Shown: one piece after another, positions 26,901-41,900 of the stretch
Position numbering within the stretch: the stretch's first letter is position 1
Layout: every line of letters starts with the position of its first letter
Source of the DNA: Sipunculus nudus
Lineage: Eukaryota > Annelida > Sipuncula > Golfingiida > Sipunculidae
DNA length: 64,000 bases
Assembly: GCA_026874595.1 (NCBI GenBank)
Contig: CM049322.1
Location: forward strand, 30,939,340-31,003,339
Reading direction: 5' to 3'
Notes under the pieces: generated by a model
The model's database searches: none
What the model was told of the DNA's origin: nothing
The model's input: only the letters and a program-made list of their open reading frames with translations
Translations under genes and position numbers: made by a program

Positions 26901-29900
26901 ACATTAATTACCACCTGCAGTATGTTTCTGGACCAAGATTTTATATATGACTATATCGACATACGGCTACTAGGTATTCCCTAATAAATTACACAAGTCA
27001 ACATTAAAACATTAAAACTTATAGTCCTACAAACAGCGCCATTGTCCCCTGCCCCAGGGGATGAGTTATGCATGCACTTAATGATTTTCAGATTTTTTAA
27101 TGATTTTTTAAAATCTAAGTTTAACATCTCATATTCGAAGTCAGATCTCAAATTTTTTCTCATATCCACCTGTATTAAGCCTTGCCTTTTTACCTTACGC
27201 GTCTCCCAGCTTGATAAGGTTTTAGCCATACGTGGATGATTTTTGGATTTTTTATCAGTTTTTTTTTAAATATGAGTTGCTATGTCTTAAACAAGTATTG
27301 CTTATCCCCAATTCGTATTAAAATAGGAAGGGTATCATAAGCCTCTCCCATAACCTGATAAGTTATTTGGGATCTAACTCTATTCTCCAAGACGTGTGTC
27401 TTAAGAGTTTCCTTACATGAGCGGGTTTATATGCATTTTTTTGTCAACTTCACACTTATACATTTGGCAGTTATGTCAATTTTCTCATACAATTATATCA
27501 GCCAAAACACATATATCTCACATAACCATATGGCGGGGGATTTTGTTCTCTAGCTTAACTGCTCATTGTAGAATAATTTCAGCAGAGAAACACTGTTCAC
27601 TGGTTAACAATTTTGAAAACAAGTGGCTCATGGATTTGGACACTGAAGTGCATGATGTTAGCTGAAATCAAAACGAAATACAGTATTTGTTGACTCGGAT
27701 AACGAAATAAACAATTATGTGGGAATAACACAGCATTAAAGTTAACAAGGTATTAAAAACAATATTATAAATGATAATTTGTATAGAACATACCAAAAAG
27801 TCTTAATAAAATACCCTACAATAACTCGGTGGGTCAATATCCTCAAGTTCCCTAACTGTCTCCTTTTGGACAAGCATTTTTAGCTCAGCTGACTGAAAGT
27901 CATCTGAGCTATAGCGATCACTCTTTGTCCGTCGTCCGTCTGTCCGTCTGTCCGTCTGTCCGTCCGTTAACCAGGCACAAATCGTAACCGCTGAACCTAG
28001 AACCTTTTAACTTGGGATTCTGAGAGGTCCATGAAAAATCTCCTTGGAAACCAGAAATTATGTCTCTGTTACCCATATCCTTTGAGCTATGGGGCCCCAA
28101 AGTACCCCCCAGAAAAGTCAAAAATTTCATACAAAAACTTCAATATCTCAATAACTACTTGACTGATGGTCATGATTTTTTACATACATATTGATCATGA
28201 GATGTTCCATCACTTCCTGCAGACTGGTGGCGCCACCTGTATTTTTCGATTTTTTACAAATTTTTTTTCTCTATTTTTGAGACCTTTAAAAATGTGAACA
28301 TCTGTTAACAGGGCACAAATCTTAAAGACTGGACCTAGAATCTTAATTCTTGAAACACTGAGAGGTCCATGAAAAATCTCCTTGGAAACCAGAAATAAGG
28401 TCTCTGTTACCCATATCCTTCGAGCTATGGGGCCCCAAAGTACCCCCCAGAATAGTAAAAAATTTCATACAAAATCTTCAATATCTCAATAACTACAACA
28501 CTGATGGTCATGATTTTTGGCATACATCTTGATCATGAGATGTTCCAAAAGTTCCTGCAGACTGGTGGCGCCACCTGTATTTTTCGATTTTTTTACAATT
28601 TTTCCTCTATTTTTGAGACGTTTAAAGATGCTGTCATCTGTTAACGTGGAACAAATCGTAACCGCTGGACCTAGAATCTTCATTCTCGACACATTGAGAA
28701 ACCTATTAAAAGTCTCCATGGAAACCAAACCATAAATTAGATCTCTGTTACCCATATCCTTCGAGCTATGGGGCCCCAAAGTACCCCCCAGAAAAGTAAA
28801 AAATTTCATACAAAAACTTCAATATCTCATTAACTACTTGACTGATGGTCATGATTTTTGGCATACGTATTGATCTTGAGATGTTCCATCACTTCCTGCA
28901 GACTGGTGGCGCCAGCTGAATTTTTCGATTTTTTACGAATTTAAAAATGTGAACAGCTGTTAACAGGGCACAAATCATAAAGACTGGACCTAGAATCTTC
29001 ATTCTTGACACACTGAGAGGTCCATAAAAAGTCTCCATGGAAACCTGAAATAAGGTCTCTGTTACCCATATCCTTTGAGCTATGGGGGGCTCCCAATAAC
29101 CCCCCAGAATAATCGAAAATTTGATAAAAACAAACTGCAACATCTCAATAACTACAACACTGATGGTCATGATTTTTGGCATACATATTGATCAAGAGGT
29201 GTTTCATCAGTACCTGCAGACTGGTGGTGCCACCTGTATTTTTTCAAATTTTCACAATTTTTTATTCTCTATTTTTGAGACCTTTCAGGATGTAGTTATC
29301 TGTCAACAGGGTACAAATCGTAAGGACTGGACCTAGAATCTTCATTGTTGACACACAGGGAGACCCATGATAAGTCTCCATGGACACCTGAAATTAGGTC
29401 TCTGTTATCCATATCCTTTGAGCTATGGCACTCCAAAATACAGCTCAGAATAATGGAAAATTTGATACAAAAGCTGAAGTATCTGAACAACTAATGCAGA
29501 GATAACCATAATTTTTTTCATGGATATTAATCATGGAGTGTTTCATCAGTTTCTGCAGACTGGTGGCAACACCTGTATTTGTTTGGGTTTTTTTACGAAT
29601 TTTTTCTCTATTTTTGAGACCTTTAAAGTTATGAACATCTGTTAACAGGGCACAAATCATTAAAACTGGACCTAGAATCTTCATTCTTGACACACAGGGA
29701 GACCCATGAAAAGTCTCCATGGAAACCTGAAATTAGGTCTCTGTTACCCATATTCTTTAAGCTGTATGGCTCCAAATTACCCCCCAGAATAATGGAAAAT
29801 TTGATACAAAAACTGCAGTATCTCAATAACTACAACACTGATGGTCATGATTTTCGGCATACATATTGATCATGACCTGTTCCATCAGTTTCTGCAGACT

Positions 29901-32900
29901 GGGTGCGCCACCTCTATTTTTTTAAAATGTTCACGATTTTTTTTCCCTTTTTTTTATACCTTTAAAGATGTGGTTATCTGTCAACAGGGTACAAATCGCA
30001 ACAACTGGACCTGGAATCTTCATTCTTGTCATGCAAGGAGGCCCATGAAAAGTGCCTGTGGAAACTTAAAATTAGGCCTCTGTTACCCATATCCTTTAAG
30101 CTATAGGACTCCGAAGTATCCCTCAGAATAATGGACAATTTGATACAAAAGCTGAAGTATCTGAACAACTAATGGGGAGATCACCATGATTCTTTGCATG
30201 GATATTGATGTTTGTAAGTGTTTTTATTAGTTTCTGCAGACTGGTGGAGCCACCTGTATTTTTGTACCCGCCAAAACAAAGTTTTGTGGATACTATGTTT
30301 TTGACCGGGTTCCTCCGCCGTTGCCGCGTTTGTTTCCAGAGAGCTCCTCTGGGACTTGATTTTATGAGCTTTCCAAGCTCATATCTCGGGAACCGTTTGA
30401 CTGATCAGGAAATAAATTTATACTAATGTAGCCCTTGGATAGCTCTATAACATACACAAAAAATGGTGGCGCCACCTGTAACCATGTTTGCACAGTGTCC
30501 ATCTGTTCATCTGGCTTTGGTTAAAATCACTCATATCTCTGCAGTGAATTGACTAATTCACCTGAAATTCGGCATGCGTATACATCCTGGATAGCTTTCT
30601 TGATTTTATGACAGGTGGCGCCACCTACATTCTCATTCACGCTGATGACATCCAAGCTCATATTTCGGGAACCTTATTACCGATCGGGCCAAAATTTTGC
30701 ATGTGTATAGATCTAACATAGCTCTTTATCATATGCTAAACTGGTGGCGCCACCTGCAACCATTTTTGCACAGCGTCTGTCTGTTTGTCTGCCGTGCGAT
30801 AATGTCACTCATATCACGGCAGTGGTTTGACATATCTGCCTAAAATTTTGCAGTTTTATACATCCTGGATAGCTTTCTTGATTTTATGACAGGTGGGGCC
30901 ACCTTTATTCTAGTTTATGCTGCAGACATCCAAGCTCATATCTCGGGAACCGTTTGAACGCTTGGGCCAACATTTTGCATGTGTATAGATCTCACATAGG
31001 TCTTTATCATACACAAAACTGGAGGGGCCACCTGCAACCATTTTTGCACATTTTGCACTGCGTCTGTCTGTTTGTCTGCCGAGGCCTAAAATCACTCATT
31101 TCTCTGTAGTGGTTTGACATAACTGCCTAAAATTTTGCAGGTTTATACATCCTGGATAGCTTTCTTGATTTTATGACAGGAAGCGCCACCTACATTCTAG
31201 TTAACGCTGCACACTTCCAAGCTAATATCTCAGGAACCATTTGACCGATTGGGCCAAAATTGTGCTTGTGTTTAGATCTCAAATAGGTCTTTATCATACA
31301 CAAAACTGCAACCATTTTTGCACAGCGTCTGTCTGTTTGTCTGCCGTGGGCTAAAATCACTCATATCCATGTAGTGGTTTGACTTTTCTGCCTAAAATTT
31401 TGCATATGTATTCAACTTGGACAGCTTTCTGGATTTGTGGTAGGTTGCACAACCTACATACACATTTAGGCTGCAGACATCCATGCTAATATGCAACATA
31501 CCTCACTCTGTTTCCCCTTGCCACTCAATCCATGCCTCACTTCACCCGTTCCACTCTGATTTTGGCAGATTCACGTAGTCACTTGTCGGCTACCCGTATT
31601 CTAGTTTTTAAAGTTTACACATTTTTTTCTCTATTTTTCAGATATATAAATACAGACTTAATCTTGGCCTGTTGGTTACTCTGTTTGATGCTTCAGTTGA
31701 ATGAGTATGTACTACCATTCTGATGATAAAATTTCCTTTTGTGAATCTCTTCCCAGTCAGCTGAGCATCATGACCCATGGGTCACCTGTTTACGGTTAAA
31801 AGACCTTGTAATTTTGCCCTTTTCAGCTTAAAAATGTTTTATGATGAAACTCTCAAGCTTAATGGTTTAATTTTTCACAATAATATTCTAGGATAGAGTT
31901 TTTTAATTGCATAAGAATAGGTTTGGTTCATTAACTTTTGGTAGAGTCATTCAAGGCTTTAGTTGGTCTGGAGGCCATAAGTAAGCCTATTTCAAATTGA
32001 GGGCTGCAATAGACTCCTTCTGCAAAACTGTTGTTCAGTTTATGTAACACTTCATTCTTAGGTGGCCTTCGTTCAAGTACTAAATGATTTTTGGCACATT
32101 TGTTGGACCCTCAACTTTTATTATTATAATCATTTTATAAAAATAGCATTTTAGCCAAAGTCTTTCAGTATGTGTAAACAGATTAACCAACAGGCCAAGA
32201 TTGTGCCTGCATCTATAAATAGCTTGGCAGACTGCCAGCTATTTTAGATTTGGCAACAGGCCAAGGGTCAGCCTGGGTTTACTTATAGCTTTAGCAGACT
32301 GCCAACTTTATCAGATTAGGCAAAATATCAAGAGTTCACTTAGTACAGCCAGGTTTAGGTCAGGAGTTCACTCAATGCAGTAGCTGCATTCTATTTATAG
32401 CTTTGGCAGACTGCCCACTGCATCAGAGTTGGTGCCAAAGGTCAGTTTGGATCTATTTATAGCTTTTGCAGACTGCCAACTGTGTCAGTTTATCCAACAG
32501 GCCATCGTCATTCAGTGCAGCCAATTACAGGTCAAAAGTTCACACAGTCTAGCCAGGTGCAGGTCAAGAGTTTACTCAGTGCAGTAGCTTCACCAGGCAA
32601 TTTGTCACAGTTCACTCGGGGCAACTGCCTTTCTCATTTAAGCCTGGTCAGCCTAGTGCATCACACTCAAAATAAGTTTGATGTATTGGCCTGATATTTT
32701 GACCTGTCTATGTGTCTTTGATGGCTTTCCCGTTTACAAGACAGGTGTCGCCACCTACAATGACTTTTGAACAGTGTATGTGCCTGCTTATTTCTCCGGA
32801 GGAATCTGATATATCAGCCTGAAATTGGGCATATTTATACATATTGGAAAGCTTTGTCGTATACAAGACTGATGGCACCATGTACAATATTTTTTTGGCA

Positions 32901-35900
32901 CAGTGTATGTCCCTGCTTATTTCCCAGGAGGGGTTTGATATCAGCCTGAAATTGGGCATATGTATACATCTCTGATAGCTTCATCGTATACAAAGCTTTT
33001 TGTGTTGTGTGCACCAATGCAAGCAGTGATGTTTGTGTACTTAGTTCTTGTTCAAAATGTTTAATACTTGCATTGTTCATATACATGATACACATGTACT
33101 TGAAAAGTAATATCTAGCATTGAAGCATTATACCTGTATATCCCATTGCACAGGTTCGCAATAGGTCTGTAGGCCTTGTTTCTTTTTTACGAATATTTTT
33201 CTATTTTTTACTGTTAAATGACAACAATCATGCCAGTTTCTCAGCTGTGATTCAATCTAGTGTTCCAAAACCTGGTGTGTTTATTGATTACAAGTGGATG
33301 CCCTGTAGAAATCACCCTGTCTGTCTGTCTGTTCGTCTGTCTGTCCATCCGTCTATCCACACAAATTTGTTTCTAGATGATAACTCCAGGTTGGATTGAC
33401 ATATGGATTTCAAACATGATTTACACATGTATGGTTTTTTGGTCATCAGGTCAAAGGTCAAGGTCACAAGACTTATTTAAAAAGATAATGCCTGCATTTT
33501 AAGCCAAGCTTTTCATCCCAAACTTTCAATCTTGCACATTTAGCTGACTTGCCAGTATGGGGAGAGTATAAATGAATTCGGGGTCACAACGTCAAAGGTC
33601 AAGGTCACAGGGGCCATCTGTTCACAAATTAGTTTCCAGATGATAAGTTTAGTTTGACATATTGGTTTCAACCTTAACTTATATATGGCACTACACTGTG
33701 GAAGAAATCTGTAGATTTTGAGATTACCTGGTCAGCGGTCAAGGTCACTGGATCCACTTTTATTTAAAAGATTGTTACAATAAACTAAATGCTTAACGTT
33801 CAAGGATAATAAGTTCCTAGATTTTTTGGTCACCAGCTCATTGGTTAAGGCCACAAGACCGTCATTCTGAAAAATTTCGTATAAATTTCCTTATAGTCAA
33901 ATTCAGGTGAGTGTCGAGACCCCTGGGTCCCTAGTTTTATTTCTCATAGTTCATTTGTACTTTTCCAGAAATAGGTCTTCATGCTGAAAATAATCATTTC
34001 TATCGAAGAAATAAATGATTACAATGTTCTGATAAAAAAATGTACAAATGTTCCTTTTTTGCTCAGCTGACTATAGTCGTGGTCCTTTGTACGTCGGCTG
34101 TCTGTCCGTCCGTCTGTCCGTCGTTCGTCCGTTAAACTGGCACGTTTTGAAACCATTGGACCGATGAATCTGAAATTCGGCTAACAGTTATATGTCCCCA
34201 AAATCTCCTACCATACTGAAATTTGTAAGTCATCTGAGCTATAGCGATCACTCTTTGTCCGTTGTCCGTCCTGACGGCCGGCCGTCTGTCCGTTAACAGG
34301 GCACAAATCGTAACCACTCTACTTGGAATCTTCTTCTAACTTTACATCTAGAGAGGACCATGAAAAATCTCCTGAGAAACCTGGAACTAGGTCTCTGTTA
34401 CCCATATTCTTCAAGCTATGGGGCTCCAAAGTACCCCCCAGAATAATGAAATATTTGATACAAAAGCTCAAGTATCTGAACAGCTCATGCATTGATCACC
34501 ATGACTCTTTGCATGGATAAAGATCATGAAGTGTTTCATCAGTTTCTGCAGACTGATGGTACCACCTGTATTTTTTCGATTTTTTACATTTTTTTCTCTA
34601 TTTTTGAGACCTTAAAAGATGCTGTCATCTGTTAACAGGGCACAAATCATAACGACTGGACCTAGAATTTTTTTTCTTAACATGCAGGGAGGCCCATAAA
34701 AGAGCTTCTTAAAAACATGAATTTAGGTCTCTGTTATCCATAACCTCTGAGCTATGGGGCTCAGAAGTATACCCCCAGAATAACTAAAAGTTTTATACAA
34801 AAGCTTCAGTATCTGAACAACTAATGCATTGATAACCATGGTTCTTTGCATGCATATTCATCATAGAGGGTGTCATCATTTCCTGCAGACTGTTGGCGCC
34901 ACCTGGATTTTTTTTAGAATTTTAAGCATTTTTTTTTCTCAAATTTTTGAGACCTTTAAAGATACAGTCATCCATTAACGGGGTACAAATCATATAACTG
35001 CTGGACCCAGAATCTTTGAACTTGACATCCAGGTAGGTCCGTGAAAAATATCCTTGGAAACCTGAATTTAGGTCTCTGTTACCCATATTCCTTAGCTATG
35101 GGGCTTATAAACACCCCCAGCATAATTGAAAATTTGATACAAAAGCATGGTACAAATCATAACCATTTGATCATGAATCTTCTTACTTGACATCCTGAGA
35201 GTTCTTCAAAAGTTCTCCCCAGACACCTAAAATTGGGTCACTGTGACCTGTCTATTTTCAGAGTTTTGGGGTATGTTTGAGCACCAGAGAAATAATGCAA
35301 AATACACACTCATTGCCAGATTCCTCAGGAAAGGCTGGTTGGATTGTCATCAAATTTGGTGTGCTTATGGGTCTTGATGGACTTAAGCTGATATGCGTGA
35401 ACGATGATGCCACCTACATTTTCTTAATTAGTTGCCTGTGCAAGGACATATTGTCAACATGTCAGTCGGCTGAGCGTCATGACCCATGGGTCACTTGTTT
35501 TTTTTGTGGAGGTAACTGCCTCCATTTTGTTATGCTCTCCAATATAGTTCCTTTTTTAATTATGTACATCTGCAGAGTTCCATTTTGGTTTGGGACTACG
35601 TGACAGGGTGGTAGCACCTATCATATTATTTATGTATCTTGGTGTCACCCAGACCTGGTGTCTACCACAGTTGCAGGTCCTTGGTGTGTAAACATCCCCA
35701 TTGCCTTGGCTTAACACAGAGGAACCCCCAAAGACGCACGTGTTTGTGAGTGATACACAGCTGTGGGGTACAGCCTTCCAATTAAGCCTGCAGAGTGCTC
35801 ACCCTGGGTAGGGGCCGACCTTGAAAATCTTTATATTTTATAGTTAAATATTTGAACACACAGCCTCCTGGCTTTGAGTCCTGTGCTCAACGCCTGAGCC

Positions 35901-38900
35901 ACAGAAGCCGGTGAGTTTTTGGATACTATGTTTTCACGTGGGTTATGATGCAGGACAGATAAGGGCATCAATGTGTTCTATGAAAACGGGAATGTAGGTG
36001 ACATGGCATCACCTGTCTAATCTATGAGAAAACTCTCCAAGATGGATGGACATGCCAAATTTCAGACGAATACATCGAACTGCTGCTGAGATATGAGCAA
36101 TTTTCACCCATCGCAAACACACGGATGGATGCCACATGAAAATGATTGCAAATGGCACCACGAGTCTTGAGTATGAGATAAAGGTATCCGACATCTCTGG
36201 ACATGCATAATGTCAGACCAATATGACAAACCCCTCCTGATAAAGAGAATCAGAGTATTTTAGGAAAACAGGAAGGTAGGTGGTGCCACCTGTTTGGTTT
36301 ACAAGAAAACTCTCCATGATTGATGGTCTTGTCAAATTTCAGACTAATACATTGAACCATTCCTTAGTTTTGAGTTTTTTTCACCCAAAGCAAATGCACA
36401 GATAGATGCCATGTGAAAATGCTACCATTCTAGAGTATGAGATGGAGGTACCCAAGATCTATGGACATCCACGGTTTCTGCCAAATACATTGAAGCAATC
36501 ACTGTGACAAACAGATGACAAATGCATGTATCGATGCGATGTCAAAGTGGTTGTAGGTTGCTACACCAGTCTGGAGTATGAGATCTTTGAACACATTACG
36601 TTTCAGCCCAAAACATTGAACCTCTCCTGATATATTGGCTGGTATGCCCGAGACATTCAGATTTATACTGCATGAACAGGATTGCAGGTGGCGCCACTTG
36701 TCATTGTTTGGCACAAGTTCAGGTATGCCAGGTTCACAGAGATCAGTCCAAGGGTCTAAAAGGAGTTCTCTGGAAATGAATGCAATGGCTGTGACAGCTG
36801 AACCTGAGTAAAAACATAGTTAGGGCAAACATCTGTTTTGGGGATGAAATGAAAGTGTATCACTTCTGTTCTGATTACTGGTCACAGAGGACCAAGACAT
36901 ACACAAGTGTTTATTTGCCTGTGTTCTCTCTTCAGACACTGCCAAGCAGCCTGACCATCCGACCTGGGGGAAGAGAGTGTTCACAGGTTTGGGTCAAGAT
37001 GTCTCGTTATCAATCAAAGTAGATGCCTATCCAACCAGTGTCAATTTTATCTGGTACTATGTACGAGGAGAAAACATCACTAGAGTCCAGGAGGACGAGC
37101 GCACCACAATAACCTCTCACCCTCCACAGAGTACGCTGAACATCACCAATATCACGATGACTGATCTGGGCAACTATACAGTCCATGTAGAGAACGGAGT
37201 CCGGTCTGGCAGCAGTTTTTCATATTTGGTAATACCTAAAGGTATGTAAGCGTGCTCGGTAATTTTCAGTGTTTAACTGGGTTGAAAGAAACTTTGATCA
37301 AATAGGATCTTTTCAAAGTGCAAGTTGCAGCTAAATTTATGCAGTTTTATTGGGAAATACATACATTTTAGATAACATTTTTGAAGAATATTGGAGATGT
37401 TGCTAATTTGCATATTTTTGCTTTTTCTTTTGTTATAAAATTTCTATGTCAGTGAGAGCATTATATATTTGAAGTCATACTTTGAAATTATTCTAACTGA
37501 ACATCCAGGAAGGTCAATAAAATTCTCTTTGGAACCCTGAAATAAGGTCACAGTGACCTATATCCTCCGAGCTATGGGGCATGTTTGTGTCCCTAGAATG
37601 ATTAAAATTTGATACAAAACCTCCAGTATCTTTATAATTAGTCCGTTGATTGCCAAGAATCTTGCCTTGAATATTGACCATGACTAGTTTTGACAGTTCC
37701 CCAAACTAGTACCCTGAGCTCAGGTAATGGTCCTTTATCCGTAGTCTGTCCGCTTGTCCATCCAGCTGGAGGTCTGTTAACAAGGCACGTTTTGAAACCA
37801 TTGGACCTACAATTCAAAATCCAGCATAAAGGTAGATGTCCCTAAGTTCTCCTACCACACCCAAAACTGGGTTACTGACTTCGTTCCTTTAAGTAATTAA
37901 GGAAAACCTCCATTTTCCACGATTCTTTATATGCAAATCGATCATTTAGTGTTCCATCAATTCCTGAAGACATGTGAAGCACCTGCATTTTTTTCTAATT
38001 TAAGCATTGTTTTCTCTATTTTTAGACTTTCAAATGAAGCAGCCTGTCTGTTAGCAGGGCACAAATCCTAACTGCTGGAAACTTCTAACTAATTACCCAG
38101 GGAGGTCAATAAATATCTCCAGTCACAGCTGATTAACTCCCTTCTTAGGCTCGGGTTGAGTACAAAGTCAAGGACAAAAGGTCAAGGGTCAAGGTCAGAG
38201 GACCCAAATTTTGAAAAAGTTAATAAAAAATATCATTGTAGACAAATTCAGCTCAGGGTTAAGACCCATGGGTTCCTGAGTTGTAAGTGAACCAATTGGA
38301 TAAACAAGTGGGAGAAAGTGAGAAGAATGTGGGCTTAGGGAAAGACACAGGGAGTAGTTTTACATGATTACAGCCCTGCCTGGGTAAACTTTTTATAATG
38401 CACTAACACTGGTTGAGCACCCCTGCAGTCACAGGTGTCCAGTAATTTTCATATCCCCCCTCTTTCTTTACCCCCCCCCCCCCGCCACCCCACACACAGC
38501 AATAATTACTTAGTGTAATGCAATAATTGTTTTGGCTTGAACTGTATTTTCTTAACTATACAGCTGTTTCCAGTCCAATGTACAAATATTTACTTGATAT
38601 AATAATTTCAAGGAGTAATCCAGAGTTACGTATCATGTTTAAAGAATTTATTTCCTTTTAAATAATTTTAATGAATTATTATAAAATTAAACCCATCATT
38701 GTGCTTAATGTGATAATATATGAGGCAAATTATAGATAAATAATGGTGCAATTTAGAATTGTGAATTCTGTATCAGGTTTAATTTCAGATATTTTTAATT
38801 TTGCAAATTACTAAAATTTATATTTTTGTGATTAAAAAATAAAACATCTATATGCATAATGCAATGCTGTATTAGCAACATAAGGGATAAATGATGATGC

Positions 38901-41900
38901 AATTTAATATTGTGAAACAAATAATTTATTCAGATAAAATGTTATATTACAAATTTATACAAATTTAAAAACTTGATAAATTAAAAAAAAGGATCTAATG
39001 CAAAGATTTGTTCATTTTTTTCTGCCTCACAGAATGGGAAATAAAGTGGTTTGTTTGTCCATCTGTCTGTTTAGTATTAAATGTTTATTAAGCATGAATC
39101 ACCTGTTACCACATTTCAGTATGTTAAATTTACATTAGAATATTCTCATAATCATCATCAGCTGAGTGCCATGACCCACAGGTTCCTTGTTTTACAACTG
39201 CCAGAAATATGATATAGAAATATGACCAGGTAAAAGCTTCCTATTTCATGAACAGATGGCCCAGGGCCCCCAGAAATAGATGTCACCAGGAGTTTTTCAA
39301 CCGCTGTCTCGGTGGAAATATGGTGGCGATCAAGTTTTGACGGAGACTACCCACAAACCTTCAGTGTCCACTACAGACACGTTGGACAGAGTTTTATGTT
39401 GTTCAGATCAGGAATCAAAGATCAGGGTCTTGGTGTCAGTCACCATATCAGAGTTACACCACTAACACCTGGAACAGCATACGAGTTCAAGGTGGAAGCT
39501 CAAAATGCTCATAATGGAGGATCCACAGCTACATCCAACATTGTACAGATCACCACATTAGGTAAGGTGGTCATATTATGTATAGCCATAAATGTCATTT
39601 TTGTCATCTTGTTCACAACTGTATAAAATGATATAACAGACTATAACCAGTTTTATTTGTTTAAAGGTTTGGATCATGGTGTGAGAAGATGAAATGTATG
39701 ATCTGTGTTGGTCAGTTCAGTTTCTGTCACAGTTGGTAACAACATATGTGATTTTATTTCTGTTGCATGATGCATTTGTTTATGATTTGCGTGTTTATTT
39801 ATTTGCATGTTATTAACAATAATTATAAAAAAAAAACATTTTGTGGGTGGTTTTTATCCATCTTTTTATGTCTTTGTTCCATCAATAAGGTCGAAGTCCT
39901 TATACAATTGATTAAAACAAAATAATTAATTCCCCATTTCCTCTAAAGAGAGATTATAGCTACATTTTGAACAACCTGTAAGCACAACAGCAAATCTTAG
40001 GTAGCACTTTATCTGGAAACTGGAAACCAAAAATTGTGAGACAAATCTATTAAAAAATAAGGAATAGGTTAGAATTTTCTTCTCTTTTATACTTGACCTT
40101 ACAAATTCAGTCATCTAAAAAACTCTATCAGATTGAACTTATTAGGTCGCCGGAATGATGTTCCAGAGAGCTTATACCGTTACCCCAGCGTTGGCGTTAG
40201 CACCGGCTAAATAAGTAGACACCTAAGGTTTAAGTTTTTGGTTAATTCTTTATGATTCATCAAACTTAACCGATTGCTTTCATATTTACATTTATATTGT
40301 ATAAGTAGTTAGGATTCCCCCTTTGATTTTTCGGATTAAAAGGTCAAAATTCATGGTCACAGGTCCTTGTTATCTCAGCTGACTGTAAGTCAACTGAAGT
40401 ATAGGAACGGCGATTTGTCTGTCGTCCGTTTGGCCGTCGGGCCGTCCGGTCGTCCGTTAGCAGGGCACAAATCGTAACTGCTGGTCCTAGAAACTTCTTA
40501 GAGAAATCCTAGGAGGTCAATAAATTATCTCCTTGGAAACCTGCAATTGGGTCAATGCAACCTATATCCTCTGAGCTATGGGGCTTGTAAGTACCCCGAA
40601 AAATAATTTAAAAAAATTGATACAAACCCTCCAATATCTTTATAATTATTGCATGAATTGTCATGAATCTTGCCTTGAATATTGACCATGATTAGTTTTC
40701 CCTGCTCCCGAAAAGTGGTGGTGCAACCTATATTTTTTTCATATTTCTATGAATATTTTTCTATTTTTTACTATAAAATGACAACACTCATGTCAGTTTC
40801 TCAGCTGTGATACTATCTAGTGTCCCAAAGCCTGGTGTGTTTATTGATCACAAGATGATGCCCTATAGTACTCACCCGGTCTCTTCCTCTAGCTGTCTGG
40901 CTTTCCATCCGTCCATCCAAACAAATTTGTTTCCAGATGATAACATCAGCTTGGATTGACATATGGATTTCAAACATGACTTAAACATGGCCCACCACTA
41001 AAGAAAGAACCTGTTTGATTTTTGGGTGAAGAGGTCATAGGTCAAAGTCACAGGACTGACTTATTTTAAAAGATCAAGGCTGCATTTTAAGCCAAGCTTT
41101 TCATCCAAAACTTTCGATATCTCAAATTTATCTGACTTGCCAGTTTGGGGAGAACAAAAATGAATTTGGGGTCACAAGGTCAAAGTCACAGGGGTCAAAT
41201 TAGTTTCCAGATGATAACTCCAGTTTAATTTGACATATTGGTTTCAAATTTGATTTATATATAGCTCACCACTTAAGTAAAAACCTGTTTGATATAGGGT
41301 CCAAAGGTCAAAGGTCAAGGTCACAGGACATATTTCTTTCAAGAAATGTGTATGCATTTCAAGCCAAACTTTTCATCACAAACCTTCGATCTTTAAGATA
41401 TTACTCATCTGCCAATAGGGGAACATTCTTTTTGATTTGGGGTCATATGGTCAAAGGTCAAGGTCACAGGGCCCATTTATTTTACAAATTAGTTTATCGA
41501 TGATAATTCTGCTTTGGCTAGACAGATTGGCTTCAAACTTGATTTATGAATGACCCACCACTTAAGTAAGAAAAAATTTGATATTCAGGGTCCAGAGGTC
41601 AAATGTGAAGGTCACAAGAGCCACATCTTTAAAACGATCGTGGATGCACTGTTAATCAAACTTTTCATCCCAAACTTTCCTTCTTTCATTATTGGCTTAC
41701 TTGCCCAAAGTGGAAGAAATCTGTAGATTTTGAGGTAACCTGGTCAGAAGTCAAGATCATTGGACCCACTTTCTTTTAAAAGATCATACCATAAACTCAA
41801 TCCTGCAAGTTCAAGAATAATAAGTTCTTAGATATTTTGGTCACAAGGTCATTGGTTAAGGTCACAGGACCGTCATTCTGAAAATGTCTTTCAAAATATC

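Noticed and set aside
28486-30168. Minus-strand frames such as [11 protein letters not shown]
   Set aside because: Same wording recurs per ~340-bp unit with stops in varying places; repeat shadows, not a gene family.
16055-36935. Further Ig exons in the 20.9-kb intron
   Set aside because: No frame there shows the cysteine-tryptophan-cysteine pattern with phase 1 splice sites; the sequence is almost all mobile elements.
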